DNA from: Saprospiraceae bacterium | GTDB lineage: Bacteria > Bacteroidota > Bacteroidia > Chitinophagales > Saprospiraceae | Length of the DNA: 34,485 bases | Assembly (NCBI GenBank): GCA_020627705.1 | Contig: JAHDGJ010000027.1 | Coordinates: 1-34,485, forward strand | Reading direction: 5' to 3' | Shown here: in pieces, positions 15,394 through 24,306 of the stretch | Layout: each line of letters starts with the position of its first letter | Numbering within the stretch: position 1 is the first letter of the stretch | Made by a program: the position numbers and the translations under genes | Notes under the pieces: model-generated | Told to the model about the DNA's origin: nothing | Database searches by the model: none | Seen by the model: the letters and a program-made list of their open reading frames with translations, nothing else

Positions 15394-18300
15394 TTATTTT
15401 TCTAGATGTATAAATCCACTTAATATTTCTGATCCATCCCCTTGATCCAAAACATAATAGTAGGTCCCAACTGGTAAATTAGAACCGTTATAGGTACCTT
15501 GCCAATTGTTTAAATAAGGCTTAGCCTCAAAAACTTGATCCCCCCATTCGTTAAATATTTTTATCTCATTGTTTGGATATTGCTGTGTAGACAAACACGG
15601 AATAATAAGCGCATCATTAAATCCATCTGCATTCGGCGTAATTAGGGTTGGGACAATACACCTATCCGTTGTTTCAACCTGAAGAATTAATAGTGCTTCC
15701 GAACACAAATCAGGACATTCCACATAACAAATTTCGTAAGCTAATATTTGTTCGCCAGGGAATAAAGGATCAGGAATATAATTTACAAAACCATTTTCAA
15801 TGCTGTACTCTCCACCCAAGGGCTCCTGTGTAACAGTTATATCGACATCAATGGCATACTGATCATTTTGTAATAAGTAAATCGCTTCTTCTAAATCGAT
15901 GGCCAAACTCAAGGTGTCATTTAGAGCCATCGGAGGGAAATAGTTAACTACACTTATCGTATCCGAAGAATAATCAATACATGCCTCAGAAGAATAATTG
16001 AGTACTATCTGATGTGTGCCATAAGGTATATTATTGAGTGTCGTATTTTGATCAAAAGGATTAACAATGTCAACTTCAGGGTTTAGACTCACCCACTCTA
16101 AAGCAACATCAGGAGCTCCATGCTCACTAGAAATGTTAACTTCATTTTCGTCGCAAAGGATATAAAGATCCAGATCAGCATTGGCTATAAAGTTTGGCAC
16201 TTCAGAAATATCAACAACCAAACTATCAGATATTGAAGAAGCACAAGAAGATTGAGTCGCAAATACTTGAAACACATTGTCTTCGTTCAAATTTAGATCT
16301 CCAAGCGCTATGGAATAACACGTATCCATGCTTGTGTTCAAATCGTTTCCATTTAACACTAAAGTATATGATATATTTCCTTGACTTTGAGTGCTCCAAC
16401 ATAATTCTGTATCAACGCCACTCTCACAGAAAAATAAATCCGTCTCGGTAAACACGGGAGTTGCCGGTATAGGTAATACGGCTACATCTACTTCTGTCCA
16501 ATCTGAAGGACACCCATTGGATAGAATACGAACACGATAAGTCCCCGAATTTACCAATCCCACATTTGGTACAAAAGGATCCTTGAGGGCAGACATAAAA
16601 CCGGAAGGTCCTTCCCACTCGTATATGGCATTTTGTATTTGACCAGCATTAAAAAACAAAGTATCTCCTTCACATATTGGGCTATTCGATAACGCATTTG
16701 GTGCATTAGGTACTGCCTCTATATTAATATTGATTTCAGTGGATACTTCAGATTCGCATCCATTAACACTAACGATTAAGGAATACATTCCAGCATTCGA
16801 ATTATTAGCCCCTGAGATGACCAATTGTGGCTCACTTGTAGTAAAGTCACCACTCGGTGTATTCCACATATAAGTAGCATCTGTGACCAAGGTTGTGGAT
16901 AATACGATATCATCTCCGATACAATAAGACAAATCACTTTCAATAATAGGTTTGCTTGGAATGTCAGTAATCTGGACCACGGTAAGTTCTGGTTCTGAGA
17001 CACACTCTCCATTGGTTACTACCAAAGTATATATACCATTGAGGGCAGAACTAGCATTTGGGATTATAGGATTTGGTACGTCACTAGAAAACATTTGTGG
17101 ACCAGACCAGTCATAATCATACAAACCTGAAGGGATAATGGAAGGGAAGAATTGAATCCCTTGGGTTCCATCCATACAAGCCTCTGAGTTATTACTCAAT
17201 GCAGTAATGGTTGGGATTTCGTCCACAAAAACTGTAGTTGCTGCTTCGCTTTTACATCCCGCTTGTGTTCTAACGGTAACCGTATAGGTGCCTGCCTTAG
17301 CTTCTAAACTAATGGTTTGCCCTGGAATCATTTCGCCTATAGGCGTTTCCCATATATAATCAGCATTTGGAATAAAACTCGCATTAAGCGTTACACTATC
17401 ACCCTCACAAACAAACCCATTGTTTCCTGAATTACTTACTCCGATTTGAAATTCATCCTCCACAAAAACATTAAACACGGCAGAAGTATCTGACAAACAC
17501 AATCCCTCCTGAATTAAGACAGTCCATTCGCCCGCTAAATCCTCAGAGGCCGAAGTCAAAGTAAAATTATTGTCTGACTCTGTAATAAAAAGATTGCCAT
17601 TAAGAAACCAAGAATACTGATCGGCATTAGTAACATTATTTACAGACAGAACAAAAGAGGAACCTTCACACAATATCTCTTCTCCCGTAATTACAGGTGT
17701 TTCTGGGGCATTAAAAATAACAACGTTTGACGTCGCTGCATCCGAATTACATGCTCCATTATCAATGACCAATTGATACAAACCTTGGTTTAGTGCCGTC
17801 ACATCTTGTACAACTTCAGGAAATTGGCCGTTGCCTACATATCCATTAGGACCTGTCCAATTGTACGTAAAACTTGGATCAAATTGATCAGCTCCAAGTA
17901 TCAAATTTTCTCCTTCACATAAGGTAATAAACGCATCTTGAACTCCAGCATTGGGCACTGCCAAAACATCTACTTCAATAGGTGCAGAAGGCAAGGTCGA
18001 ACAATCCTGACTTTCCACCTCAACATAATAGGTATGGCTACCTATTGTAGGGTTTAATACTAAATTGGGTTGGCTTGTTGTATTTAATAACACCCCTGAA
18101 GGCGGTATCCCTTCAAACCATTTGTATTCAACTTGCCCACTATAGCTTGTAGACGATAAAATCAAATCTTCTCCAACGCATTCTATATTACTATTTGAAG
18201 ACAAATCTGGAGTTGTTAACTGTTGTATTTGCACTTCAACGGTACCCATACTGGCACATCCACCAAAACCTTCTACATTTAGAACATAAGTCCCATTGTT

Positions 18301-21300
18301 AGCATCATCCGGATTTACAATTATTGGATTCTCCAAATTGGAAACAAAACCATCTGGCCCGCTCCAAGTAAATGTATATGCGTTTGTAACATTGGCAGAA
18401 GGAACATTGGCAAACAACTTTAAGGTGTCTCCTGGACAAATTCCAGCAGTAAAATCAGGGCTTAAAATCGTAGCTTCTACTTTTATGGTGGACACACATG
18501 AAGAGGTGTTTCCCTGCTCGTCTGTGGCGAGAACCACAACTTCAATCTCCTCACCAACTTGATCGCAAGTAAAGATATGTTCACTCAAACCAATACTGCT
18601 CAATTGGCAATTGTCACTAGAATCCATGACTATTTCTGAAGAAATCAATTCGTAGTCTTCAAGGCCAGAAGGATGAATAAACACAACATAATCGGTACAC
18701 GAAATTTGAGGATCCTCCTCATCTTTTACAAAAACTTCATATGTACACGAACCCGTATTGCCAAAGGCATCAGATACAATATACTCTACGGTATTGATTC
18801 CTCCATTTAATATCACCACTGTATCTGCTCCGTTAGGATATAATAAAGTAGAACCAATTTGTGTAGCACCACTTACCTCGTATTCTACCCTAGCGTCCAT
18901 AATTTGCAATTGTGCACTCATGTTAGAAACACCATCTGTATTATTGGTTGGATCGATAAATTGACAGTTATTCACACCACCTCCTGAAACGCCAGAATCA
19001 TTGGGTGCAACGGCTGTTATAAACAACTCCCCATCTTCAGCCCATTGATTTAATTGTTCTTTACTAATTACAAAATTAGAAATGCTTGAAGTACAAGATT
19101 GATCAGACGCGATTTGTGTAATACCTAATAAAACACCCCCCTCTCCATAAATTTCAAAAACTTCATTTTCTTCGTTAATGTCGCCAGTTAAATCTATAGA
19201 CAACATTGCAACACCATCGCTGTGTTCAATTTTTGGAACGTCAAAAAAGTTAAAAAATAAATTATCAGCCAAAAAAGTATCAAGATCAGAATTATAGCTA
19301 AAAGTTATGAGGGATTCGTCAAGGCTTTCTGGTAGATCTTTGTTATATAAAAAAGGCAAGCTACAATTGTCGCTGGCATTGAAGTCAAAAGACAAGGCAT
19401 ATTCCATAGCACATGTATCCAACGGCAAGGTGATCATCGTATCACTTGGACAACTTATAACGGGATCAATTTTGTCTTCAACAATTATTTGTTGCACACA
19501 ACTACTAACATTAGCACCACAATCAAAATAAAAATATTCTATGCTGTGATTACCAGTCGACAGAACTTCGACAATTGGGAAATTGGCTGCTTCGACAAAA
19601 ACGGTATCCTGTGCATCTATTGAATAGGCTGTTCGAATTGAATTTTGAATATCTATCTCAAAAGCAATCTCAGCGGAAGCAGAGGATCCATTACAAATGT
19701 CATTTATCGCTAAGACATTTACACTAGGTAAATTTGGCACTAACCAAATGGTAATAAATCCATCCGAGCCCCAAGCATTTAGATGATCAGCGCTTAAATT
19801 TTCTATTGAAAAACTAGCGTTATCACATTCCGTGAAAATTCCGGTAGAATCTAAGATCGTACCGTCTTCACCTTTTACAATAAAAAATTCGGTCGGTTCA
19901 CCTGAGTCAAGATTAAACAAATCAATTTGTAAACTCACATTACCATTAGCTGTATTGTTGTTTAAATCAATAGGACCAAAAACGAGTTGTACAGAATCCA
20001 CTGGAACAGTTTGGTCTCCAGGCGTTGCAGAACTTATAATAGCACTGGTAGTAAGATTTATAAATGGTTCGCTAAAAGAACAATTATCTGCGACTTCACT
20101 AAACTCAAGCGTAAATATTGCCTCACAATTACTATCGGTATCTCCCAATACAGTATCCTGAGGACAAGAAACAATCGTCGGTGCAATCGTATCGATTAAT
20201 TGAAATTCTGCTGCGGTAACCGTTGCATTTCCACATTCATCATAATAAACAAAATCTAGCATAAGCGTACTGATCACATTTGACCCAGACTCGCAAGCAA
20301 AACTCGAAAAATCAGTATTTAATGTTCCAGGATATGTAGAAGGATCTTCCAAGTCATAAGATCCAGGAGTCGCCGAGAATGATAATAGCGACGAACAGTC
20401 ATCCAACGCAGTACTATATCCATTTGAGCTGATCCAAGATTGTAACTGGTTGTTTAAATCAGCTAAGTTGGTGCAGCTCAAGCTCGTGTCTCTAGCTTCG
20501 CTGGTAACAATAGGCTTTGAGGCATCAGATACATGGATGATTTGTAGCATACTAAATACATTGCCACAAACGTCCTCAGCTGTCCATGTCCTTTGGATAT
20601 CAAACGTACATCCTTGTCCCAACATTTGATCAGAAAAGTTTATCGAAACATCAGAACAATTATCCGTAACGTTGGATGGACCATAAACTACATCACTGCT
20701 GGGCAATTGCGTACAATCAAGAAAAACCTCTGAAACCAAGTTAAAGTTTGGTGCCGTTGTATCCTGGACAGTAATTATTTGCTCGTCAGAAATTTGATTT
20801 CCACAGGCGTCTTCAGCAGTCCATGTCCTAGTTATGGTGTAATTAAAATGACCACAAAGAGATGAATCAGCATCTTGAGTTGATACATCAGACATTACCG
20901 GAGTTATGGTTCCAATGCATTGGTCACTAGCTAAAACAGGAGCAATATCCAATTGATCACAATCTACAGTAAGGTCTTCAATTACAGTGTCCCAAACTGG
21001 GTCCTCTGAGTCCGAAATCTGAAATTGTCCTGAGGCAATTTCTGTGTTGCCACAGGGATCTTGAACCCAAAAAGAGACATTGACAAATTCATAACAAAGC
21101 GCTGGATCTAAAACAAATTCGACAGGGTCGTCAAAGTTTCCAGTTTGGTTATTACCAAAGTTATCGACAGCTATGTATAGGACAAATTCCACCTCATCAG
21201 CAGGAGAACAAGAATCATCGACAACAGCTCCGCCTTTAGCATTTATCCAATTATTTAGTAAGCTTTGGGTATTTTCATCACAAGCAACCGTAATAATCGA

Positions 21301-21717
21301 AGGTGGTACAATAAATATGGGTTTTTTGGTATCTCGTATAAAGAAGGTTGCTTTAGTAGTATTGATGCTGACGTTATTGCAATCATCAATCGCCACCCAT
21401 TCTACTTCTACAAAACTTTCTTCACCACATGCATTTCCACGGTTTGATTCTAGGGTATCCAATACCTGATCCAATGTCAAATTTGGAGTCAATACAGCTA
21501 CACCACTGTTGTCAGTTGCTAAGGCTCCTCCATGTGCATTGTACCAGTCAGTTAACGCAGAAATATTAGTAGTGGTAGTGTTATTGCATTCAACAATTTC
21601 GTCTACAGCACTCGTCGTTATTACAGGACGGATAGTATCAGACACGGCAGCGGCCTCTGCAAAAAATGCACTACATACAAATAGAACAGAAATAAGTATT
21701 CGATGACGCAAGGACAT
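15394..21717 (-). CDS. Giant multi-domain surface adhesin with type B (CHU_C) sorting domain
   Basis: A 2107-residue secreted protein. Signal peptide 1-23. The N-terminal half holds HYR/Ig-like repeats with paired cysteines and the recurring TRTWTAEDACGN and DTTAPNF patterns, broken by longer inserts around 500-1000 that carry GVFTECDNASFSIENL-type blocks. The second half (about 1090-1900) has about nine Ig-like domains of similar build: a Cys near ICEGDTL, a central Trp with GPxGF, NxGxYxLxV, and a closing Cys. A cadherin/VCBS-like domain (FPPMALNDTLSLAID onward) precedes the gliding-motility-associated type B tail, which starts near CIVPTLITPNADGFND and ends GTYYYVLDQG ... GFIHLEK. It resembles SprB-type adhesins in layout. 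It heads the adhesin, PorP/SprF, OmpA operon. The ligand is unknown. Confidence 0.92.
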   Translation of the reverse strand: MSLRHRILISVLFVCSAFFAEAAAVSDTIRPVITTSAVDEIVECNNTTTTNISALTDWYNAHGGALATDNSGVAVLTPNLTLDQVLDTLESNRGNACGEESFVEVEWVAIDDCNNVSINTTKATFFIRDTKKPIFIVPPSIITVACDENTQSLLNNWINAKGGAVVDDSCSPADEVEFVLYIAVDNFGNNQTGNFDDPVEFVLDPALCYEFVNVSFWVQDPCGNTEIASGQFQISDSEDPVWDTVIEDLTVDCDQLDIAPVLASDQCIGTITPVMSDVSTQDADSSLCGHFNYTITRTWTAEDACGNQISDEQIITVQDTTAPNFNLVSEVFLDCTQLPSSDVVYGPSNVTDNCSDVSINFSDQMLGQGCTFDIQRTWTAEDVCGNVFSMLQIIHVSDASKPIVTSEARDTSLSCTNLADLNNQLQSWISSNGYSTALDDCSSLLSFSATPGSYDLEDPSTYPGTLNTDFSSFACESGSNVISTLMLDFVYYDECGNATVTAAEFQLIDTIAPTIVSCPQDTVLGDTDSNCEAIFTLEFSEVADNCSFSEPFINLTTSAIISSATPGDQTVPVDSVQLVFGPIDLNNNTANGNVSLQIDLFNLDSGEPTEFFIVKGEDGTILDSTGIFTECDNASFSIENLSADHLNAWGSDGFITIWLVPNLPSVNVLAINDICNGSSASAEIAFEIDIQNSIRTAYSIDAQDTVFVEAANFPIVEVLSTGNHSIEYFYFDCGANVSSCVQQIIVEDKIDPVISCPSDTMITLPLDTCAMEYALSFDFNASDNCSLPFLYNKDLPESLDESLITFSYNSDLDTFLADNLFFNFFDVPKIEHSDGVAMLSIDLTGDINEENEVFEIYGEGGVLLGITQIASDQSCTSSISNFVISKEQLNQWAEDGELFITAVAPNDSGVSGGGVNNCQFIDPTNNTDGVSNMSAQLQIMDARVEYEVSGATQIGSTLLYPNGADTVVILNGGINTVEYIVSDAFGNTGSCTYEVFVKDEEDPQISCTDYVVFIHPSGLEDYELISSEIVMDSSDNCQLSSIGLSEHIFTCDQVGEEIEVVVLATDEQGNTSSCVSTIKVEATILSPDFTAGICPGDTLKLFANVPSANVTNAYTFTWSGPDGFVSNLENPIIVNPDDANNGTYVLNVEGFGGCASMGTVEVQIQQLTTPDLSSNSNIECVGEDLILSSTSYSGQVEYKWFEGIPPSGVLLNTTSQPNLVLNPTIGSHTYYVEVESQDCSTLPSAPIEVDVLAVPNAGVQDAFITLCEGENLILGADQFDPSFTYNWTGPNGYVGNGQFPEVVQDVTALNQGLYQLVIDNGACNSDAATSNVVIFNAPETPVITGEEILCEGSSFVLSVNNVTNADQYSWFLNGNLFITESDNNFTLTSASEDLAGEWTVLIQEGLCLSDTSAVFNVFVEDEFQIGVSNSGNNGFVCEGDSVTLNASFIPNADYIWETPIGEMIPGQTISLEAKAGTYTVTVRTQAGCKSEAATTVFVDEIPTITALSNNSEACMDGTQGIQFFPSIIPSGLYDYDWSGPQMFSSDVPNPIIPNASSALNGIYTLVVTNGECVSEPELTVVQITDIPSKPIIESDLSYCIGDDIVLSTTLVTDATYMWNTPSGDFTTSEPQLVISGANNSNAGMYSLIVSVNGCESEVSTEININIEAVPNAPNALSNSPICEGDTLFFNAGQIQNAIYEWEGPSGFMSALKDPFVPNVGLVNSGTYRVRILSNGCPSDWTEVDVAVLPIPATPVFTETDLFFCESGVDTELCWSTQSQGNISYTLVLNGNDLNTSMDTCYSIALGDLNLNEDNVFQVFATQSSCASSISDSLVVDISEVPNFIANADLDLYILCDENEVNISSEHGAPDVALEWVSLNPEVDIVNPFDQNTTLNNIPYGTHQIVLNYSSEACIDYSSDTISVVNYFPPMALNDTLSLAIDLEEAIYLLQNDQYAIDVDITVTQEPLGGEYSIENGFVNYIPDPLFPGEQILAYEICYVECPDLCSEALLILQVETTDRCIVPTLITPNADGFNDALIIPCLSTQQYPNNEIKIFNEWGDQVFEAKPYLNNWQGTYNGSNLPVGTYYYVLDQGDGSEILSGFIHLEK

Positions 21718-21791
21718 GGAATTTAATCTTAAATAAGAACGTATGGGAGAAACCTATTGTCGAGTAAATTGACCCTACTAAGGTAATAGAA

Positions 21792-21971
21792 TTACTCTTC
21801 TTCCGAAAGGTGAATTAGTTTTTTGTCTTCTACATTCTCATTTAGAAAATCATTTAGCCTATCAATCGAAAAATTAGTGTTCATTTCACCAAATGGATTG
21901 ATTTTGATATCAAAGCCTTCGAGACTGTCATGTACTTTGGCTTTTCCAGTTTTTTGTAGTTTTTTAGGCAT
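21792..21971 (-). CDS. Small conserved Bacteroidota protein overlapping gltX
   Basis: 59 residues from the start MPKKLQKTGKAKVHDSLEGF. An ATG 13 codons upstream (22010) is in frame, but the family usually begins MPKK and a GAGGAGA ribosome-binding sequence lies directly before this start. The basic first third (KKLQKTGKAK) and acidic tail (NENVEDKKLIHLSEEE) surround the core GFDIKINPFGEMN and the helix IDRLNDFLNENV. Proteins of this kind are conserved in Bacteroidota but uncharacterised. The start overlaps the last 8 bases of gltX, so translation should be coupled to the synthetase. Confidence 0.75.
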   Translation of the reverse strand: MPKKLQKTGKAKVHDSLEGFDIKINPFGEMNTNFSIDRLNDFLNENVEDKKLIHLSEEE

Positions 21972-23508
21972 TCTCCTCTTTTTGGAATTCTTTAAATAGT
22001 CTAAGACCATCTTGCAATCTAATCAACGATACTTCTTTACCCAGAAGTTCCATAGTTGCAAAAATATCGGGTCCTTTCATCGTTCCAGTTAAGGCAATTC
22101 GATAAATTGCAAGAATGTTTCCAAATCCTAATTCGTGCTCAGTGATGTAGCCTTTAATTACATTTTGAATCTCCTCTTGCTCAAATGAATTCAAATTTTT
22201 CAATGCCTCGGCCATGGCTTTAAAGTGTATGTCGTTTTCGACCTTATATTTTTTTCTTATTGTTTTTTGATCCCAATCCTTGGGCTTTTCAAAGAAAAAA
22301 TATCCCTTGCTAGCAAACTCATTTAAATTATCTACTCGTTCTTTCATCAGTCCACAAAAAGCCTCTAGAGTATCTTGTTGAACATTTGAAAAATCACTAG
22401 ATATAAGGGCCGCAATCTCGGCATTTGACATGGCGATCAAATATTGTTGGTTAAACCATTTTGCCTTTTCTATATCAAATCTTGCCCCCGATTTAACCAC
22501 TTTATCAAGAGAGAATGCTTGTATCAATTCCTCCTTAGAAAAAATCTCCTGTTCAGTACCGGGATTCCAACCTAAGAAAGCCAAAAAGTTAATCAAAGCC
22601 TCCGGAATAAATCCGTATTCTTTGAATCCCTCAAATTGTAGGCTTCCATCTTCGTTAAACCAGTTTAATGGGAAGACAGGAAAACCAAAAGTAGCACTGT
22701 CTCTTTTACTCAATTTGCCCTTACCTACTGGTTTTAATAGTAAAGAAAGATGAGCAAACTGCGGAGGCACCCACCCCAAGCATTGATACATATAGATGTG
22801 ATGTGCAGTACTGGACAACCACTCTTCGCCTCTTATTACATGACTGATTTCCATCAAATGATCGTCCACAATATTGGCCAAATGATAGGTAGGCATACCA
22901 TCGGCCTTGATCATGACTTTGTCGTCTAATAGGGACGTTTGAAAGGATACCGAATCTCTTACTATGTCAGTAAATTTGATCTCTTGACCCACGGGCATTT
23001 TGAGTCGAATAACAACATTTTCACCTTTGTTTTTTAATTCTTCTATTTGCTTTGGATCAAGTGTAAGACTGTTTTTCATGCGATCCCTTGTCGCATGATT
23101 GTATTTGGCGCCAGTATTCCCTTTTTCTTCTTCTTCTTTTCTCATGGCATCTATTTCTTCTGAAGAATCAAAAGCATAATAGGCATGGCCTTCATCAACA
23201 AGTTGAAGCGCATACTTTAAATAGATGTCTTTTCTTTCGGATTGTCGATAAGGACCATATTTTTCTTCCTTATCGCCTCCTACACCCGGATATTCATCGG
23301 GACGAATGCCCACCCACTCTAGGGCTTGCATAATATAATCTTCGGTTCCGGGAACCTCTCTATTTTTATCCGTATCCTCAATCCGAAGGATAAAATCACC
23401 TCCGTGTTTCCTGGCAAACAAATAATCATATAATGCGGTTCGTAAGCCTCCGATATTTAAAGGACCCGTCGGGCTTGGTGCAAATCTTACTCTAACTCTT
23501 TTGTCCAT
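21964..23508 (-). CDS. gltX: Glutamyl-tRNA synthetase
   Basis: A 514-residue cytoplasmic class I synthetase that charges tRNA-Glu. The N-terminal Rossmann domain opens with RVRFAPSPTGPLNIGGLRTA (11-24 region), followed by RIEDTDKNR (42-50), the acceptor-binding domain, and the KMSKS-type loop GKLSKRD (264-270). The C-terminal helical anticodon-binding domain is present (about 340-514), so length is normal. The HIGH-type motif is unusual: the first His is Asn (NIGG, codon AAT), while other key residues are intact. The promoter box is about 113 bp upstream and the leader contains a small hairpin. The next gene starts inside its 3' end. Confidence 0.95.
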   Translation of the reverse strand: MDKRVRVRFAPSPTGPLNIGGLRTALYDYLFARKHGGDFILRIEDTDKNREVPGTEDYIMQALEWVGIRPDEYPGVGGDKEEKYGPYRQSERKDIYLKYALQLVDEGHAYYAFDSSEEIDAMRKEEEEKGNTGAKYNHATRDRMKNSLTLDPKQIEELKNKGENVVIRLKMPVGQEIKFTDIVRDSVSFQTSLLDDKVMIKADGMPTYHLANIVDDHLMEISHVIRGEEWLSSTAHHIYMYQCLGWVPPQFAHLSLLLKPVGKGKLSKRDSATFGFPVFPLNWFNEDGSLQFEGFKEYGFIPEALINFLAFLGWNPGTEQEIFSKEELIQAFSLDKVVKSGARFDIEKAKWFNQQYLIAMSNAEIAALISSDFSNVQQDTLEAFCGLMKERVDNLNEFASKGYFFFEKPKDWDQKTIRKKYKVENDIHFKAMAEALKNLNSFEQEEIQNVIKGYITEHELGFGNILAIYRIALTGTMKGPDIFATMELLGKEVSLIRLQDGLRLFKEFQKEENA

Positions 23509-23559
23509 CTATGGCAAACTTTAAATAATTCTAATAATAACTTTATTGATTCCTTAGCT

Positions 23560-23574
23560 GTGGTTAAAAACCAC
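23560..23574 (-). other. Hairpin in the gltX leader
   Basis: GTGGTT AAA AACCAC forms a 6-bp stem with a 3-base loop between the gltX promoter box (23622) and start codon (23508). It lacks a T run on the minus strand after the stem, so it is not an obvious terminator. It might affect leader stability or translation. Confidence 0.35.
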
Positions 23575-23621
23575 CTCCATTTTTAAATAAAATTTATGCT
23601 TCTTTAGAAATCATCAAGGGG

Positions 23622-23629
23622 CAAAGATA
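23622..23629 (-). promoter_or_regulatory. -7 promoter element of gltX
   Basis: TATCTTTG on the minus strand is an exact TAnnTTTG match and the same octamer as the boxes before the metallo-hydrolase and atpD genes. It is 113 bp upstream of the gltX start. No clear -33 TTTG was seen. Confidence 0.5.
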
Positions 23630-23667
23630 AGTTTATGTCTTAAGATGCTTTATATTCATTCTTGCAG

Positions 23668-24306
23668 ATGTATTTAACTAAAACACCAAAATTTATTCAA
23701 AAGATATTTCCAAATCTCGTTTGGAAAATCGATGCTCCTACAAACAAAACCATTTACTTAAGTTTTGATGATGGGCCTATTCCTGAAGTTACTCCATGGG
23801 TATTGGATCAACTGAAGAGCTATTCAGCAAAGGCAAGCTTTTTTTGCCTCGGTAAAAATGTTTCTAATCATCCCCAAATATATACTCGACTAAGAGCAGA
23901 GGGACACAGTATAGGCAACCATACGTATTCGCATCTTTCGGGTTGGAAGAGCGATAATAATGCATATTTTGAAGATATCGAGAAGTGCCATAAATTAATC
24001 CAAAGCAAATTATTCAGGCCTCCTTACGGCAGAATAAAAAGAGAACAAGCCTCTCAACTAACCAAAAAGTACAAAGTAGTTATGTGGGATGTATTGAGTG
24101 GAGATTTTGATCCTAATCTTTCGAATCAAAAATGCCTAGATAATGTATTGCGTAATACCCAAGACGGATCTATTGTAGTGTTCCATGATAGTCTTAAAGC
24201 CAAAGAAAAATTAGCATTTGTCTTACCCAAAGTACTGGAATACTTCACAAGAAAGGGGTATGCTTTTAAAAATTTAGAACTTTTAAGCGGAAATACTAAG
24301 AATTAA
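23668..24306 (+). CDS. Polysaccharide deacetylase family protein (NodB domain)
   Basis: 212 residues from the ATG at 23668; a TTG two codons earlier is less likely. The NodB motifs are complete: LSFDDGP (31-37; catalytic base Asp34 and metal ligand Asp35), HTYSH (85-89; metal ligands His85 and His89), RPPYG (117-121), the SGDFDP stretch, and FHDS with the catalytic His at 173. Such enzymes remove N- or O-acetyl groups from carbohydrate polymers such as peptidoglycan or exopolysaccharide. There is no signal peptide or membrane helix, although the first 25 residues are moderately hydrophobic, so localisation is unclear. The gene is divergent from gltX, and its 3' end overlaps the convergent membrane-protein gene by 11 bp. 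Confidence 0.9.
   Translation: MYLTKTPKFIQKIFPNLVWKIDAPTNKTIYLSFDDGPIPEVTPWVLDQLKSYSAKASFFCLGKNVSNHPQIYTRLRAEGHSIGNHTYSHLSGWKSDNNAYFEDIEKCHKLIQSKLFRPPYGRIKREQASQLTKKYKVVMWDVLSGDFDPNLSNQKCLDNVLRNTQDGSIVVFHDSLKAKEKLAFVLPKVLEYFTRKGYAFKNLELLSGNTKN

Noticed and set aside
19832-20161. Plus-strand open frames inside the adhesin gene
   Set aside because: They lie antisense to the long adhesin frame, have no recognisable domains, and look like by-products of its base composition.
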